From: an uncultured Mediterranea sp.
Lineage (GTDB): Bacteria > Bacteroidota > Bacteroidia > Bacteroidales > Bacteroidaceae
Direction of reading: 5' to 3'
NCBI GenBank assembly: GCA_945831575.1
Contig: CAMACX010000018.1
Span: 1 to 56,211 of the forward strand
DNA length: 56,211 bases
Numbering within the stretch: position 1 is the first letter of the stretch; every line of letters begins with the position of its first letter. The position numbers and the translations under genes were made by a program. Below the pieces are notes generated by a model that searched no databases, was not told the origin of the DNA, and saw only the letters and a program-made list of their open reading frames with translations. This document shows positions 10,409-18,880 of this stretch, in pieces.

Positions 10409-10999
10409 ATGACAAATACTTACCAACCAGAATTTGATTTTTTAGCTTGTCATTATGTTTTGCCCTTTGTCGCAAGATGGAGGAAAAAAATATATAAATA
10501 TAAACGGAAAGGGTGTGATGAGATGTCTTATGTATTTGATAAGTTCATTTATGAGTATATTATATACTCCTCTCTAGTAAATGTAATCAAACCAGAGGGA
10601 GCAAAACATCTTAACGATTGTGCGTATTGTACACAGGTCATGGCTGATTATATTGTGACAAATAGTGATAAAGACATTATTAACAAACTATCAGAGCCTG
10701 TTGGCTGTCTCATCAATATTATTGATACCAAACATTTTAGCGTTGTTTCGTCAAGAAATAAAGACCCTGAACTTAAGAAGAATTGGGAGCAGGGTAGTAA
10801 TATACAGCGATTGACCGCTTTATTGGAGACACTCTATTATTTACGTTGTAACTTGTTTCATGGTCAAAAGGAGTATTCTCTTGAACAGGTTAATTTGTTA
10901 AAACCAGCAGGTGAGTGTCTTTGCATAATTAACAAGGCTATTGTGAATATATATAAGGCTTATAAAGAAGAAATGTTTAATAATTTAATAGATGAGTAA
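10409..10999 (+). CDS. HEPN-like protein (RX4H motif)
   Basis: 196 aa from ATG 10409 (an upstream TTG at 10382 is in frame but lies inside the leader structure). It is a helical, AT-rich-coded protein with no signal peptide. Near the C-terminus is LRCNLFHG, giving Arg146-x4-His151, the signature of HEPN ribonucleases and related nucleic-acid-linked proteins. Similar C-terminal YLRxNLFHG segments occur in HEPN proteins of defence and toxin loci. It overlaps the protease gene downstream by 8 bases, so the two are co-translated. The rest of the sequence is not recognised; RNase activity is inference from the motif. Confidence 0.6.
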   Translation: MTNTYQPEFDFLACHYVLPFVARWRKKIYKYKRKGCDEMSYVFDKFIYEYIIYSSLVNVIKPEGAKHLNDCAYCTQVMADYIVTNSDKDIINKLSEPVGCLINIIDTKHFSVVSSRNKDPELKKNWEQGSNIQRLTALLETLYYLRCNLFHGQKEYSLEQVNLLKPAGECLCIINKAIVNIYKAYKEEMFNNLIDE

Positions 11000-12632
11000 T
11001 ATGAAGCGACTTGTGATGACCTTTCTCATGCTTTTTGTTTTAATCGGCATATCTTATGGACAGAAAAAAGGATATAACTCCAATTTTACTTCAGTTTACG
11101 AGATTCAAAGATATTATGCAATTAATATTGCTCTTCTAGACCCTATAGAGGGTGAATACGATGTGGATTTTTCAGGTGAGTATATAACTCCTCTTATTCA
11201 TGATTATTTGGATCGAGACAACTTTAAAATATGGATAACATGTAATAACAATGAATACACGGTTTATGTTAATAATGGCGGTTTAAAGAAAAGCAGGAAT
11301 TTGAGAATTCAGTCTATTGGGGAAACAAATGCATATACTTTCTTTTTTGCTACTACGCCAACTCGTATTTACCTTCAGAATTTGAACCATTTTATAGCAT
11401 CACTGCATCTTAATAACTATTCTGCTTCTGTATTTAGAGGAAAAGAGACAGCAGCTTCCGTAAATATTCTTCCAGTTTATGACTGCATAAAGGTCTATCC
11501 TACTATGTCCATGTATGCAGATGCTGTGAAAAGGCAAGAAGAGGAGGAGTCTAAGCCCTCTTCGTGGACAGGAACAGGGTTTGCTTTGGCCAATAATCAT
11601 CTTGTTACAAATTACCACGTGGTGGAAGATGCAAAGAGCATCTCCATTTTGGGTGTGAATGGTGACTTCAATACTCAGTATAAAGCGTCTATTATTGCTT
11701 CGGACAAAATCAACGATTTGGCTATCTTGAAAGTTAATGGTGTCGATATCTCAACTGCGAGCATTCCATATGCTGTAAAGACAACCATATCCGATGTGGG
11801 TGAGGAGATATTTGTTCTAGGTTATCCGCTTACTTCAACAATGGGTGATGAGATTAAGTTGACAACTGGCGTAGTGAGCTCAAAGACAGGTTATCGCGGA
11901 GATGTGGCTCTATATCAAATATCAGCGCCTATACAACCTGGTAATAGTGGTGGTCCGTTGTTTGATAGTAAGGGCAATGTGATTGGTATAGTTTCAGCTA
12001 AGCATAAGGATGCTGAAAATGTTGGATATGCTGTTAAGTCCTCTTATCTGCGTAATTTAATGGAAAGTTCATTGTCTTCTAATATACTTCCGCAAGTTAA
12101 TCGTGTAGCAACTCAGAATTTAGCAGGAAAGGTGAAGTCTGTCAAGAATTTCATCTACTATATTGTATGCTCTAGTCAGTATCAAAGTGATATGCCCGAT
12201 AAGCCAAAAACTGAAAGTAAGCCAAGAACTACAAAGAGGCCGAAAAACTTTGATTCAGATTCTAATATATCTTCTTCCGAAAAAGTATATGAGTATCCAC
12301 ACGTAGCCACTCCCAAGTCACAACACCTACTACTTGAATCTGTTGTGTTAAATGAAACGGAGACGGTATTAACTCTTTCGGCAATTAATAGATATGAAGA
12401 TGGATGGATGAATATGGATAAAAATGCTTTCATTGTAGCAAATGGTGAACGATATATATTGACCAAGGCAGAAGGAATAGCTATTTCACCAGACAAAACA
12501 TATTTTTCACACCGTGGAGAACGGAAAACTTTTAAGTTGCATTTCCCTGCAATACCAAAGTATATTAAATCAATTAATTTCTTTGAGAGAGTGGATAGCG
12601 AATGGCAATTATTGGGAATTCTATTGGAGTGA
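10992..12632 (+). CDS. exported trypsin-like (HtrA-type) serine protease with N- and C-terminal extra domains
   Basis: 546 aa from ATG 10992; an alternative start at 11001 gives a cleaner signal peptide (MKRLVMTFLMLFVLIGISYG). An unrecognised domain spans about 25-185, then the protease: His209 in NYHVVED, Asp242 in NDLAIL, Ser319 in PGNSGGPLF, i.e. an intact triad. There is no PDZ domain. Residues about 430-546 form a separate beta-rich region (WMNMDKNAFIV, FKLHFPAIPK) resembling domains seen in other Bacteroides secreted proteins. The enzyme should act in the periplasm or outside, which makes its overlap with a cytoplasmic HEPN-like gene unusual. Confidence 0.82.
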   Translation: MSNMKRLVMTFLMLFVLIGISYGQKKGYNSNFTSVYEIQRYYAINIALLDPIEGEYDVDFSGEYITPLIHDYLDRDNFKIWITCNNNEYTVYVNNGGLKKSRNLRIQSIGETNAYTFFFATTPTRIYLQNLNHFIASLHLNNYSASVFRGKETAASVNILPVYDCIKVYPTMSMYADAVKRQEEEESKPSSWTGTGFALANNHLVTNYHVVEDAKSISILGVNGDFNTQYKASIIASDKINDLAILKVNGVDISTASIPYAVKTTISDVGEEIFVLGYPLTSTMGDEIKLTTGVVSSKTGYRGDVALYQISAPIQPGNSGGPLFDSKGNVIGIVSAKHKDAENVGYAVKSSYLRNLMESSLSSNILPQVNRVATQNLAGKVKSVKNFIYYIVCSSQYQSDMPDKPKTESKPRTTKRPKNFDSDSNISSSEKVYEYPHVATPKSQHLLLESVVLNETETVLTLSAINRYEDGWMNMDKNAFIVANGERYILTKAEGIAISPDKTYFSHRGERKTFKLHFPAIPKYIKSINFFERVDSEWQLLGILLE

Positions 12633-12665
12633 TATTTCATCCATTTGACAACAATTACAAAGGTC

Positions 12666-12797
12666 GTAGGTCTAAGGTAACTCCGTAGTAAGTCCGAAGC
12701 TACTCCCAAGTAACACTAATCCAGGTCTAATCCGGAATCAGAGATTGATTAGACCTGGATTATAGGTGGATTAGAGCAGGATTAGAGCTGCAGCAGA
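12666..12797. repeat. 11-bp periodic array, 12 units
   Basis: Read in 11-base steps from 12666, the sequence falls into register: GTAGGTCTAAG, GTAACTCCGTA, GTAAGTCCGAA, GCTACTCCCAA, GTAACACTAAT, CCAGGTCTAAT and so on to GGTGGATTAGA, GCAGGATTAGA, GCTGCAGCAGA. Within it 12717-12732 pairs perfectly with 12747-12762 (16 bp, 14-base loop), a possible terminator for the protease gene. Confidence 0.75.
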
Positions 12798-12849
12798 GGA
12801 AGCGATGAGGGACCTCGGTACCCAGGTGAATGCAGATACGATTGTGGGT

Positions 12850-12957
12850 GGACTTGCCCAGCCGTCTGCGTCCATAGACAACCAACAATTTGCCTTTGCA
12901 ACCCCTTATGGCCGTCTCCAAGCGATTCAGTTCCTTCTGCCTGTCGATAAACTTCAT
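12850..12957 (-). pseudogene. truncated AAA ATPase (N-terminal stump)
   Basis: From the ATG at 12957 the minus strand encodes MKFIDRQKELNRLE and then VVYGRRRLGKS, the start and Walker A motif of an archaeal-type AAA ATPase. After GKS (about 12850) the frame loses all resemblance and runs into the 11-bp array. About 36 residues remain of a protein that is usually 350-480 aa. It is related to, but not a copy of, the intact ATPase at 7407. Confidence 0.75.
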
Positions 12958-13025
12958 AAAAGAGAAGATTTGTAATCTTGAAAGCACTACTTTTCGGAAA
13001 GCTATGCCATGCTTATTGACAGCTG

Positions 13026-13135
13026 AATCTTCACGGCTGAGAGGTTAACTCCCCAGCCGCGCAGGTCAAACACTTTAGCTGTGGAAGTCAAACACTTCAG
13101 CTGTGAGGAGTTAATCCTTCAGACAGGCTCTCTGC
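13026..13135. repeat. 22-bp periodic array, 5 units
   Basis: Units begin at 13026, 13048, 13070, 13092 and 13114. The third and fourth are nearly identical (ACACTTTAGCTGTGG against ACACTTCAGCTGTGA); the others are diverged but keep the CTTCA, GCTG and GG positions. Confidence 0.75.
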
Positions 13136-13247
13136 GCATGGTTTGCTTGCATTATTTGCAGCTAGAATAGTGCCTATTATCAATCCTATCTAAGCACCTT
13201 TCAAAATCCCTTTTCTATTATTCAATATCAATCTAATACAATCCTTC

Positions 13248-13293
13248 ACTCCGAAGATTGGCGCTATTTTACTCCGAACTTTGGCGATTTTGG
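13248..13293. repeat. 23-bp tandem duplication
   Basis: Two copies of a 23-base unit, 13248-13270 and 13271-13293, both starting ACTCCGAA and containing TTGGCG. No gene is seen in 13136-13322. Confidence 0.6.
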
Positions 13294-13322
13294 CTTCATG
13301 TCTAGGGGTGGCTGAAACAGCT

Positions 13323-13380
13323 GAAGCGAGGGCAGGGGGCCTTGTGTATGGGGCACTCCCTGCTCTCGCTTCTTGTTTTT
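13323..13380. terminator. hairpin at the 3' side of the QueD-family gene
   Basis: 13323-13337 pairs with 13358-13372 (15 bp, one G-U), with TTGTTTTT following on the plus strand. It lies just past the minus-strand gene ending at 13404. The T-run is on the plus strand, so it may stop transcription entering from the island as well. Confidence 0.55.
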
Positions 13381-13403
13381 GCTATGGCGCTAATGCCAGC
13401 TGA

Positions 13404-13967
13404 CTACTTGCGGTAGCCGCACTTGGGGCAGACGCCCTCTTCGTTGAGCGCGATGCCGCAGAGCGGACAGCGGTCAATCTGATTGCGCGTCTCAAACTCG
13501 CACGAAGCGGCATTCACGCCACTGGTGAAGGTGATCTTCGCGATGTTGAGCTTGTCCTTCAGCAGGTCATAGACAATCTTGATCATGCCTTCCACGGTCA
13601 TCGTCTCCTTGGTTACGACAAGGCGGGCATCGGGATAGGCGGTGGCCAGCTCGGTCTTGAAGGCCTCACCCTTCATCGTGTTCTGCGGATGGCCGTTGCG
13701 GATGCCTTGCTTGTCATACACGTCGAGGATGGCGGGCAGCAGGGGGTCGTCCTGACGAAGAATCAACGCGTGGTCGAAGTTCTTCAGCAGGCTCCATGCC
13801 ACCTTCTGAATCTCGTTGCAGGGGTAAACCATGTTCACTCCTTCGTTCACTGTGTCTTCTACCTCGATGGTGAGCACGCCGGTATGGCCGTGAAGGTACT
13901 GTGCCTCGCCCTGGAAGCCGTAGAAACGGTGGGCATACTGCAAATCAAATGTGGTAATACTTCTCAT
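13404..13967 (-). CDS. QueD/PTPS-family protein with C-terminal zinc ribbon
   Basis: 187 aa. The 6-pyruvoyl-tetrahydropterin synthase fold is shown by zinc ligands His13 (YAHRF), His26 and His28 (YLHGHTG). The C-terminus adds a zinc ribbon, CPLCG ... CPKCG. QueD normally carries a catalytic cysteine four residues before the first His of HGH; here that position is Ala22. It may therefore be a divergent carboxytetrahydropterin synthase or do a related pterin reaction; the precise activity is open. It has its own promoter and is divergent from oxyR. Confidence 0.8.
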   Translation of the reverse strand: MRSITTFDLQYAHRFYGFQGEAQYLHGHTGVLTIEVEDTVNEGVNMVYPCNEIQKVAWSLLKNFDHALILRQDDPLLPAILDVYDKQGIRNGHPQNTMKGEAFKTELATAYPDARLVVTKETMTVEGMIKIVYDLLKDKLNIAKITFTSGVNAASCEFETRNQIDRCPLCGIALNEEGVCPKCGYRK

Positions 13968-14039
13968 CTTTCTGTTCTCCTTGATTTTAAAGGTTAATAG
14001 TTGTTGCTTAGCGAAGGGCCGGAGCCCTTAACTCGTTGC

Positions 14040-14070
14040 CAAAGATACCTACTTCTGGGTAGTTGTGCAA
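14040..14070 (-). promoter_or_regulatory. promoter of the QueD-family gene
   Basis: Minus strand: TTG at 14068-14070, 20 bases, TATCTTTG at 14040-14047. It lies in the gap shared with divergent oxyR, so an OxyR effect on this gene is possible but not shown. Confidence 0.7.
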
Positions 14071-14176
14071 CAGACATGGGCAATAGGAGTATAGACAGTA
14101 TCTATACAACCTCGTGGATTTCAAAATTACTTTGTATCTTTACCCCCGAAATAAGACCTTTTATGCCGTTACTGAT

Positions 14177-15103
14177 ATGAACTTACAACAATTGGAATAC
14201 ATCGTAGCCGTGAGCAGGGTGCGTCACTTCGCCAAGGCGGCCGACCAGTGTGGCGTGACGCAACCCACGCTGAGCGCCATGATTCAGAAACTGGAGAACG
14301 AGCTGGGTGTGAAGCTCTTTGAGCGTACCTCGCAGCAGGTCAGCCTTACGCCCATCGGCCAGAAGGTAGTGGCTCAGGCAGAGGAGGTGCTGGCTCACGT
14401 CTCGCGTCTGCACGACGTGGTGGAGGAGGAGAAGCATTCGCTGAGCGGCACTTTCCGACTGGGCATTCTGCCCACTATTGCCCCTTACCTTATTCCCCGC
14501 TTCTTCCCCCTGCTGAGGCGGCAGCACCCTGAGACCGACCTGCGTGTGGTGGAGATGAAGACCGAGGAACTCTACAGGGCTATGCACAAGGGCGAACTGG
14601 ATGCTGCCATCCTCGTAAAGCTGGGTGAGCGCAAGGAGTTCGACCAGCAGACGCTTTACTATGAGCAGTTCCTGGCTTATGTGGCCAGAGGCAGCAAGCT
14701 GGCGCAGGCCTCCTCCATCCGCACCGAAGAGTTGCAGCATGAGTTCTTATGGCTGCTCGACGAGGGGCATTGCTTTCGCGACCAGCTCGTCAAGTTCTGC
14801 CGCCTTAAGTCGGCTGAGGAGAGCAAGAAAGCCTACACCTTGGGCAGTATCGAGACCTTCATGCGCATGGTGGAGAGCGGTCAGGGTGTCACCTTCATCC
14901 CTGAATTGGCCCTGGAGCAGCTCACCCCCTTGCAGCGCGAACTGGTACGTCCCTTCGCTTTGCCGGTGCCCACGCGGGAGATTGTTTTGGTCACGCCCCA
15001 TGAGTTTGTGCGTCATGCCTTGCTTGAGCTGATTCGTCAAGCCGTGGTGGCTTGCGTCCCGCCTCATATGCTTTCGCTGCAGAGCATGCAGCAACGGATT
15101 TGA
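14177..15103 (+). CDS. oxyR: hydrogen peroxide-sensing regulator OxyR (LysR family)
   Basis: 308 aa from ATG 14177, where the LysR helix-turn-helix begins at once (MNLQQLEYIVAVSRVRHFAK). The effector domain contains GHCFRDQLVKFC with Cys199 and Cys208, the disulfide pair of OxyR at the same numbering as in E. coli. It senses peroxide and activates catalase, Dps and peroxiredoxin genes; none of those is in this window. Upstream TATCTTTA at 14135-14142 may be its -7 box. It is divergent from the QueD-family gene. Confidence 0.93.
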   Translation: MNLQQLEYIVAVSRVRHFAKAADQCGVTQPTLSAMIQKLENELGVKLFERTSQQVSLTPIGQKVVAQAEEVLAHVSRLHDVVEEEKHSLSGTFRLGILPTIAPYLIPRFFPLLRRQHPETDLRVVEMKTEELYRAMHKGELDAAILVKLGERKEFDQQTLYYEQFLAYVARGSKLAQASSIRTEELQHEFLWLLDEGHCFRDQLVKFCRLKSAEESKKAYTLGSIETFMRMVESGQGVTFIPELALEQLTPLQRELVRPFALPVPTREIVLVTPHEFVRHALLELIRQAVVACVPPHMLSLQSMQQRI

Positions 15104-15130
15104 TGGTTTCTCTTCTTTCGGGGCCGTTTT

Positions 15131-15162
15131 TTTGGCCGTGTGGGGAGAACTTCCTAATTTTG
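15131..15162 (+). promoter_or_regulatory. promoter of miaB
   Basis: TTTG at 15131-15134, 20 bases, TAATTTTG at 15155-15162: full consensus match, 32 bases before the start codon. Confidence 0.75.
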
Positions 15163-15194
15163 CAGCCTGTTAATGCATTAAATAAGAATAAGGA

Positions 15195-16568
15195 ATGAAA
15201 GAAAGAACAGAAGCAGACTTTAAATCTGCAACTGCCGGTGGCGACAAGAAGTTGTTCATCGAGACCTACGGCTGCCAGATGAATGTGGCCGACAGTGAAG
15301 TTATCGCCTCCATCATGCAGATGGCGGGTTATGGCATGGCGGATTCGATGGATGAGGCCGATGCGGTGTTCATGAATACCTGCTCTATACGCGACAACGC
15401 GGAGCAGAAGATTCTCAACCGGTTGGAGTATTTCCACACGCTCAAGACGAAGCGCAAGGGAAAGCTCATCGTGGGCGTATTGGGTTGTATGGCCGAACGG
15501 GTGAAGCAGGAGTTGATTGACCATCACCACGTGGACCTCGTCGTAGGTCCTGATGCCTACCTCTCGCTGCCCGACCTGATTGCTGCCGTGGAGGCGGGCG
15601 AGAAGGCCATCAACGTGGAACTCTCCACCACCGAGACCTACCGCGACATCATCCCCTCACGCATCTGCGGCAACCGCATCTCGGGCTTCGTCTCCATCAT
15701 GCGTGGCTGCAACAACTTCTGCCACTACTGCATCGTGCCCTACACCCGCGGGCGGGAGCGCAGCCGCGACGTGGAGAGCATCCTCAATGAGGTGCGCGAC
15801 CTGCAAGCCAAGGGCTTCAAGGAGGTGACCCTCCTGGGGCAGAACGTCAACTCCTACTGCTTCACTCGTCCTGACGGTGAGGATGTGACCTTCCCCATGT
15901 TGCTCCGCCTGGTGGCTCGCGAGGTGCCCTCCATGCGCATCCGATTCACCACCTCCCACCCCAAGGATATGAGTGACGAGACCCTGCACGTCATAGCCGA
16001 GGAACCCAACGTATGCCGCCACATCCACCTGCCCGTGCAGAGCGGAAGCAGCCGCATCCTCAAGCTGATGAACCGCAAGTACGACCGCGAGTGGTACCTG
16101 GAGCGCGTGGCAGCCATCCGCCGCATCATCCCCGACTGCGGCCTCTCCACCGACATCTTCTCCGGTTTCCACAGCGAGACGGAGGAGGACCATCAGCTCT
16201 CGCTGAGCCTCATGGAGGCCTGCGCCTACGACTCGGCCTTCATGTTCAAGTACTCTGAGCGCCCGGGTACCTACGCCTCCAAGCACCTGCCCGACGACGT
16301 GCCTGAGGAGGTGAAGATACGCCGCCTCAACGAAATCATCGCCTTGCAGAACCGCCTCTCGGCAGAAGCCAACGCCCGCTGCGTGGGGCAGGAGTACGAG
16401 GTGCTGGTGGAGGGCGTGAGCAAGCGGAGCAAGGAGCAGCTCTTCGGACGCACGGAGCAAAACCGCGTAGTGGTGTTCGACCGAGCCGGCCACCACATCG
16501 GCGAGCTTGTACACGTGCGCATCACCTCCAGCAGTTCGGCCACCTTGATTGGTGAACCGCTGGATTGA
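15195..16568 (+). CDS. miaB: tRNA-2-methylthio-N6-dimethylallyladenosine synthase
   Basis: 457 aa. N-terminal UPF0004 domain with cluster cysteines in YGCQMN, NTCSIRD and LGCMAER. Radical SAM motif CNNFCHYC (CxxxCxxC), then a C-terminal TRAM domain (about 385-455). It methylthiolates i6A37 of tRNAs reading codons starting with U. The length and all three N-terminal cysteines are as expected for MiaB rather than RimO or MtaB. Confidence 0.95.
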   Translation: MKERTEADFKSATAGGDKKLFIETYGCQMNVADSEVIASIMQMAGYGMADSMDEADAVFMNTCSIRDNAEQKILNRLEYFHTLKTKRKGKLIVGVLGCMAERVKQELIDHHHVDLVVGPDAYLSLPDLIAAVEAGEKAINVELSTTETYRDIIPSRICGNRISGFVSIMRGCNNFCHYCIVPYTRGRERSRDVESILNEVRDLQAKGFKEVTLLGQNVNSYCFTRPDGEDVTFPMLLRLVAREVPSMRIRFTTSHPKDMSDETLHVIAEEPNVCRHIHLPVQSGSSRILKLMNRKYDREWYLERVAAIRRIIPDCGLSTDIFSGFHSETEEDHQLSLSLMEACAYDSAFMFKYSERPGTYASKHLPDDVPEEVKIRRLNEIIALQNRLSAEANARCVGQEYEVLVEGVSKRSKEQLFGRTEQNRVVVFDRAGHHIGELVHVRITSSSSATLIGEPLD

Positions 16569-16671
16569 AGGCAATTGAGGGCTTTTCTCTTAAAACTACT
16601 TAACGCCGGCGCACTATATCCGCAAATATTACTACTTTTGCGCCAAATTTAGGTGTAGTGTGCCCGTATAT

Positions 16672-17613
16672 ATGAAGAAATTTAGTTTAAGCCAATGCCC
16701 CCTGTGCGGCCATGATCAGCTTGAACCTGTCCTGACGTGTGTAGATAGTTACGCATCGGGGGAGATGTTCAAGCTGTGTCGTTGTGCACATTGCGGTCTC
16801 CTGATGACGCAGGATGCGCCTGCCGAGGAGGAGATTGGCCGCTACTACGAGGCCCCCGACTACATCAGCCACACCGACACCCGTCAGGGGATGATGAACC
16901 GCGTCTATCACTGGGCACGCCGCTACATGCTTCGCCGCAAGGCACAGCTCGTGGAGCGCGAGGCACACGCCACGCAGGGACGGCTGCTCGACATCGGCAC
17001 CGGCACTGGTTATTTTGCCGCCGAGATGACGCGCAGGGGTTGGCAGGTGGATGCCGTGGAGAAGAGCGCCCAGGCACGGGAGTTTGCCCTGAAGCACTTC
17101 GGCCTCAAGGTGTTGCCCGACCATTCGCTTGGCACCCTGCCCGAAGAGGCCTACCGTGTGGTGACCCTCTGGCACGTCATGGAGCACCTCTACGACCTCA
17201 ACGCCACCTGGGAGCGCATCCACCAGCTGCTGGAGGAGCGCGGGGTACTGATCGTGGCCGTGCCCAACTGCACCTCGTGGGATGCACGCAAGTATGGAGC
17301 CTACTGGGCCGCCTACGACGTGCCCCGTCACCTGTGGCACTTCACGCCTAGCACCATCCAGCAGATGGGCATGAAGCACGGCTTTATCCTGGCTGGACGT
17401 TTCCCCATGCCGCTCGATGCCTTCTACGTCTCCATGCTGAGCGAGAAGCACATGCACCACAAGGGGGCGTTCCTGCGCGGATTGCTGGCTGGCATACCTG
17501 CCTGGTGGGCCTCATTGGTGCACAAGGAGCGGAGCAGCTCCATGATTTATGTATTCAGGAAGAAAATAAGAGGTGGAGAGCCGAGGAAGGAGGAAGACAG
17601 CAATGGGCAATAA
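16672..17613 (+). CDS. class I SAM-dependent methyltransferase with N-terminal zinc ribbon
   Basis: 313 aa from ATG 16672 (an in-frame GTG at 16660 is less likely). N-terminal zinc ribbon CPLCGHD ... CAHCGLL (residues about 9-45), then a Methyltransf_23-like fold with SAM site LLDIGTGTGYFA and motif LWHVMEHLYD. The target is unknown; such proteins often act on lipid or sugar substrates. A -7-like TACTTTTG occurs at 16633-16640. Its end overlaps the ftsX start by 11 bases, indicating co-transcription with the following cluster. Confidence 0.85.
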   Translation: MKKFSLSQCPLCGHDQLEPVLTCVDSYASGEMFKLCRCAHCGLLMTQDAPAEEEIGRYYEAPDYISHTDTRQGMMNRVYHWARRYMLRRKAQLVEREAHATQGRLLDIGTGTGYFAAEMTRRGWQVDAVEKSAQAREFALKHFGLKVLPDHSLGTLPEEAYRVVTLWHVMEHLYDLNATWERIHQLLEERGVLIVAVPNCTSWDARKYGAYWAAYDVPRHLWHFTPSTIQQMGMKHGFILAGRFPMPLDAFYVSMLSEKHMHHKGAFLRGLLAGIPAWWASLVHKERSSSMIYVFRKKIRGGEPRKEEDSNGQ

Positions 17614-18484
17614 GAGACGTGAACATCGCTCCTCGGGCAGCGGTATGCAGAACTTTACGGCCGGTGTGAGCATCCTGATGGTGCTCCTCGTACTGGGATT
17701 GGTGGTCTTCTTCGGACTCACCGCACGCAACCTGTCCGTCTATGTGCGTGAGAACATCGGCTTCTCCATCCTGCTGAGCGACGAGATGCGCGAGGGCGAC
17801 ATCGTGAAGATGCAGCGCCAGCTCAACCAGGAGCCCTACGTCAAGCAGAGCGAATACATCTCCAAGAAGCAGGCCCTGAAGGAGCAAACCGAGGCCATGG
17901 GCACCGACCCTGCCGAGTTCCTGGGTTACAACCCCTTCAAGCCGAGCATTGAGGTGAAGCTCAACAACCGCTACGCCAATTCCGACAGCATCGCCCTCAT
18001 CGTCAAGACGCTCAAGAAGAACAAATACGTACAGGAGGTGACCTACCCCAAGGACCTGATGGATGCGGTCAACAAGAACATCCGAGGCATCAGCCTCTTC
18101 CTGCTGGCCCTGGCTGCGGTACTCACCTTCATCAGCTTTGCGCTCATCAACAACATCATCCGCCTCACGGTCTATTCCAAGCGTTTCCTCATCCACACCA
18201 TGAAGCTGACGGGTGCCAGCTGGGGATTTATCCGCCGTCCCTTCGTGCGTCGCAGTGTGGTCATGGGGGTGATTGCGGCTCTCTTCGCCGACGCGATGCT
18301 CTGGATCGGGGCACAGCGGTTGCTGCAATGGGAACCCGAGCTCTCGGCCGTGGTCACTGCCGAAGTGATGTTGCTGGTATCACTGGCTGTACTCCTCGCG
18401 GGCATCGTGCTCACCTGGCTCTGTGCCCTCTTCTCCGTAGGTCGCTACCTGCGCATGAAGGCATGCGAGATGTACTACATATAG
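17603..18484 (+). CDS. ftsX: cell division ABC-transporter-like permease FtsX
   Basis: 293 aa. ATG 17603 is preceded by an AGGAGG-like stretch at 17588 and overlaps the previous stop. Topology is FtsX-like: short basic N-terminus, one transmembrane segment (about 24-46), a periplasmic domain (about 50-165), then three C-terminal membrane segments (170-190, 220-245, 258-285). FtsX with FtsE regulates septal peptidoglycan hydrolysis; ftsE is not adjacent, as is usual in Bacteroidetes. Confidence 0.9.
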   Translation: MGNKRREHRSSGSGMQNFTAGVSILMVLLVLGLVVFFGLTARNLSVYVRENIGFSILLSDEMREGDIVKMQRQLNQEPYVKQSEYISKKQALKEQTEAMGTDPAEFLGYNPFKPSIEVKLNNRYANSDSIALIVKTLKKNKYVQEVTYPKDLMDAVNKNIRGISLFLLALAAVLTFISFALINNIIRLTVYSKRFLIHTMKLTGASWGFIRRPFVRRSVVMGVIAALFADAMLWIGAQRLLQWEPELSAVVTAEVMLLVSLAVLLAGIVLTWLCALFSVGRYLRMKACEMYYI

Positions 18485-18575
18485 TGATGCACGCCGGGCA
18501 ATGGGTAATCTATTCACGCTACGCATAGATGATATGTATATATAATAAGGTATAAGAAAAAAAACAATAATAAGA

Positions 18576-18809
18576 ATGGATAAGAACAAATTTGCTTTCG
18601 ACAAGATGAACTTCCTGCTGCTGGCTGCCGGTATGGTGGTGGTCATCATCGGCTTCCTGCTGATGATGGGACCTTCATCGTCGCCCGACCATTTTGAGCC
18701 GGACATCTTCAGCGTGCGCCGCATCAAGGTGGCCCCCATAATCTGCCTGATTGGCTACATCTCAATCATCTATGCCGTGGTGCGCAAACCTAAGCAACCC
18801 AGCAAGTGA
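18576..18809 (+). CDS. DUF3098 small membrane protein
   Basis: 77 aa with two predicted membrane helices (about 12-31 and 52-70), separated by a short loop. It starts MDKNKFAFDKMNF, the usual DUF3098 beginning. It sits between ftsX and uppP as in other Bacteroidetes, suggesting an envelope role; function unknown. Its last codons form the first units of a 12-bp repeat that fills the spacer to uppP. Confidence 0.85.
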   Translation: MDKNKFAFDKMNFLLLAAGMVVVIIGFLLMMGPSSSPDHFEPDIFSVRRIKVAPIICLIGYISIIYAVVRKPKQPSK

Positions 18810-18872
18810 CCCAATAAGTAACCCAATAAGTAACCCAACAAACAACGCAACAAGTAACCCCTAAATAACAAC
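18789..18872 (+). repeat. 12-bp tandem array spanning the gene end and spacer before uppP
   Basis: Seven 12-base steps from 18789: CCTAAGCAACCC, AGCAAGTGACCC, AATAAGTAACCC (twice), AACAAACAACGC, AACAAGTAACCC, CTAAATAACAAC. The first two lie in the end of the DUF3098 gene, including its stop; the last ends 8 bases before the uppP ATG. Confidence 0.75.
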
Positions 18873-18880
18873 GAATCGTA

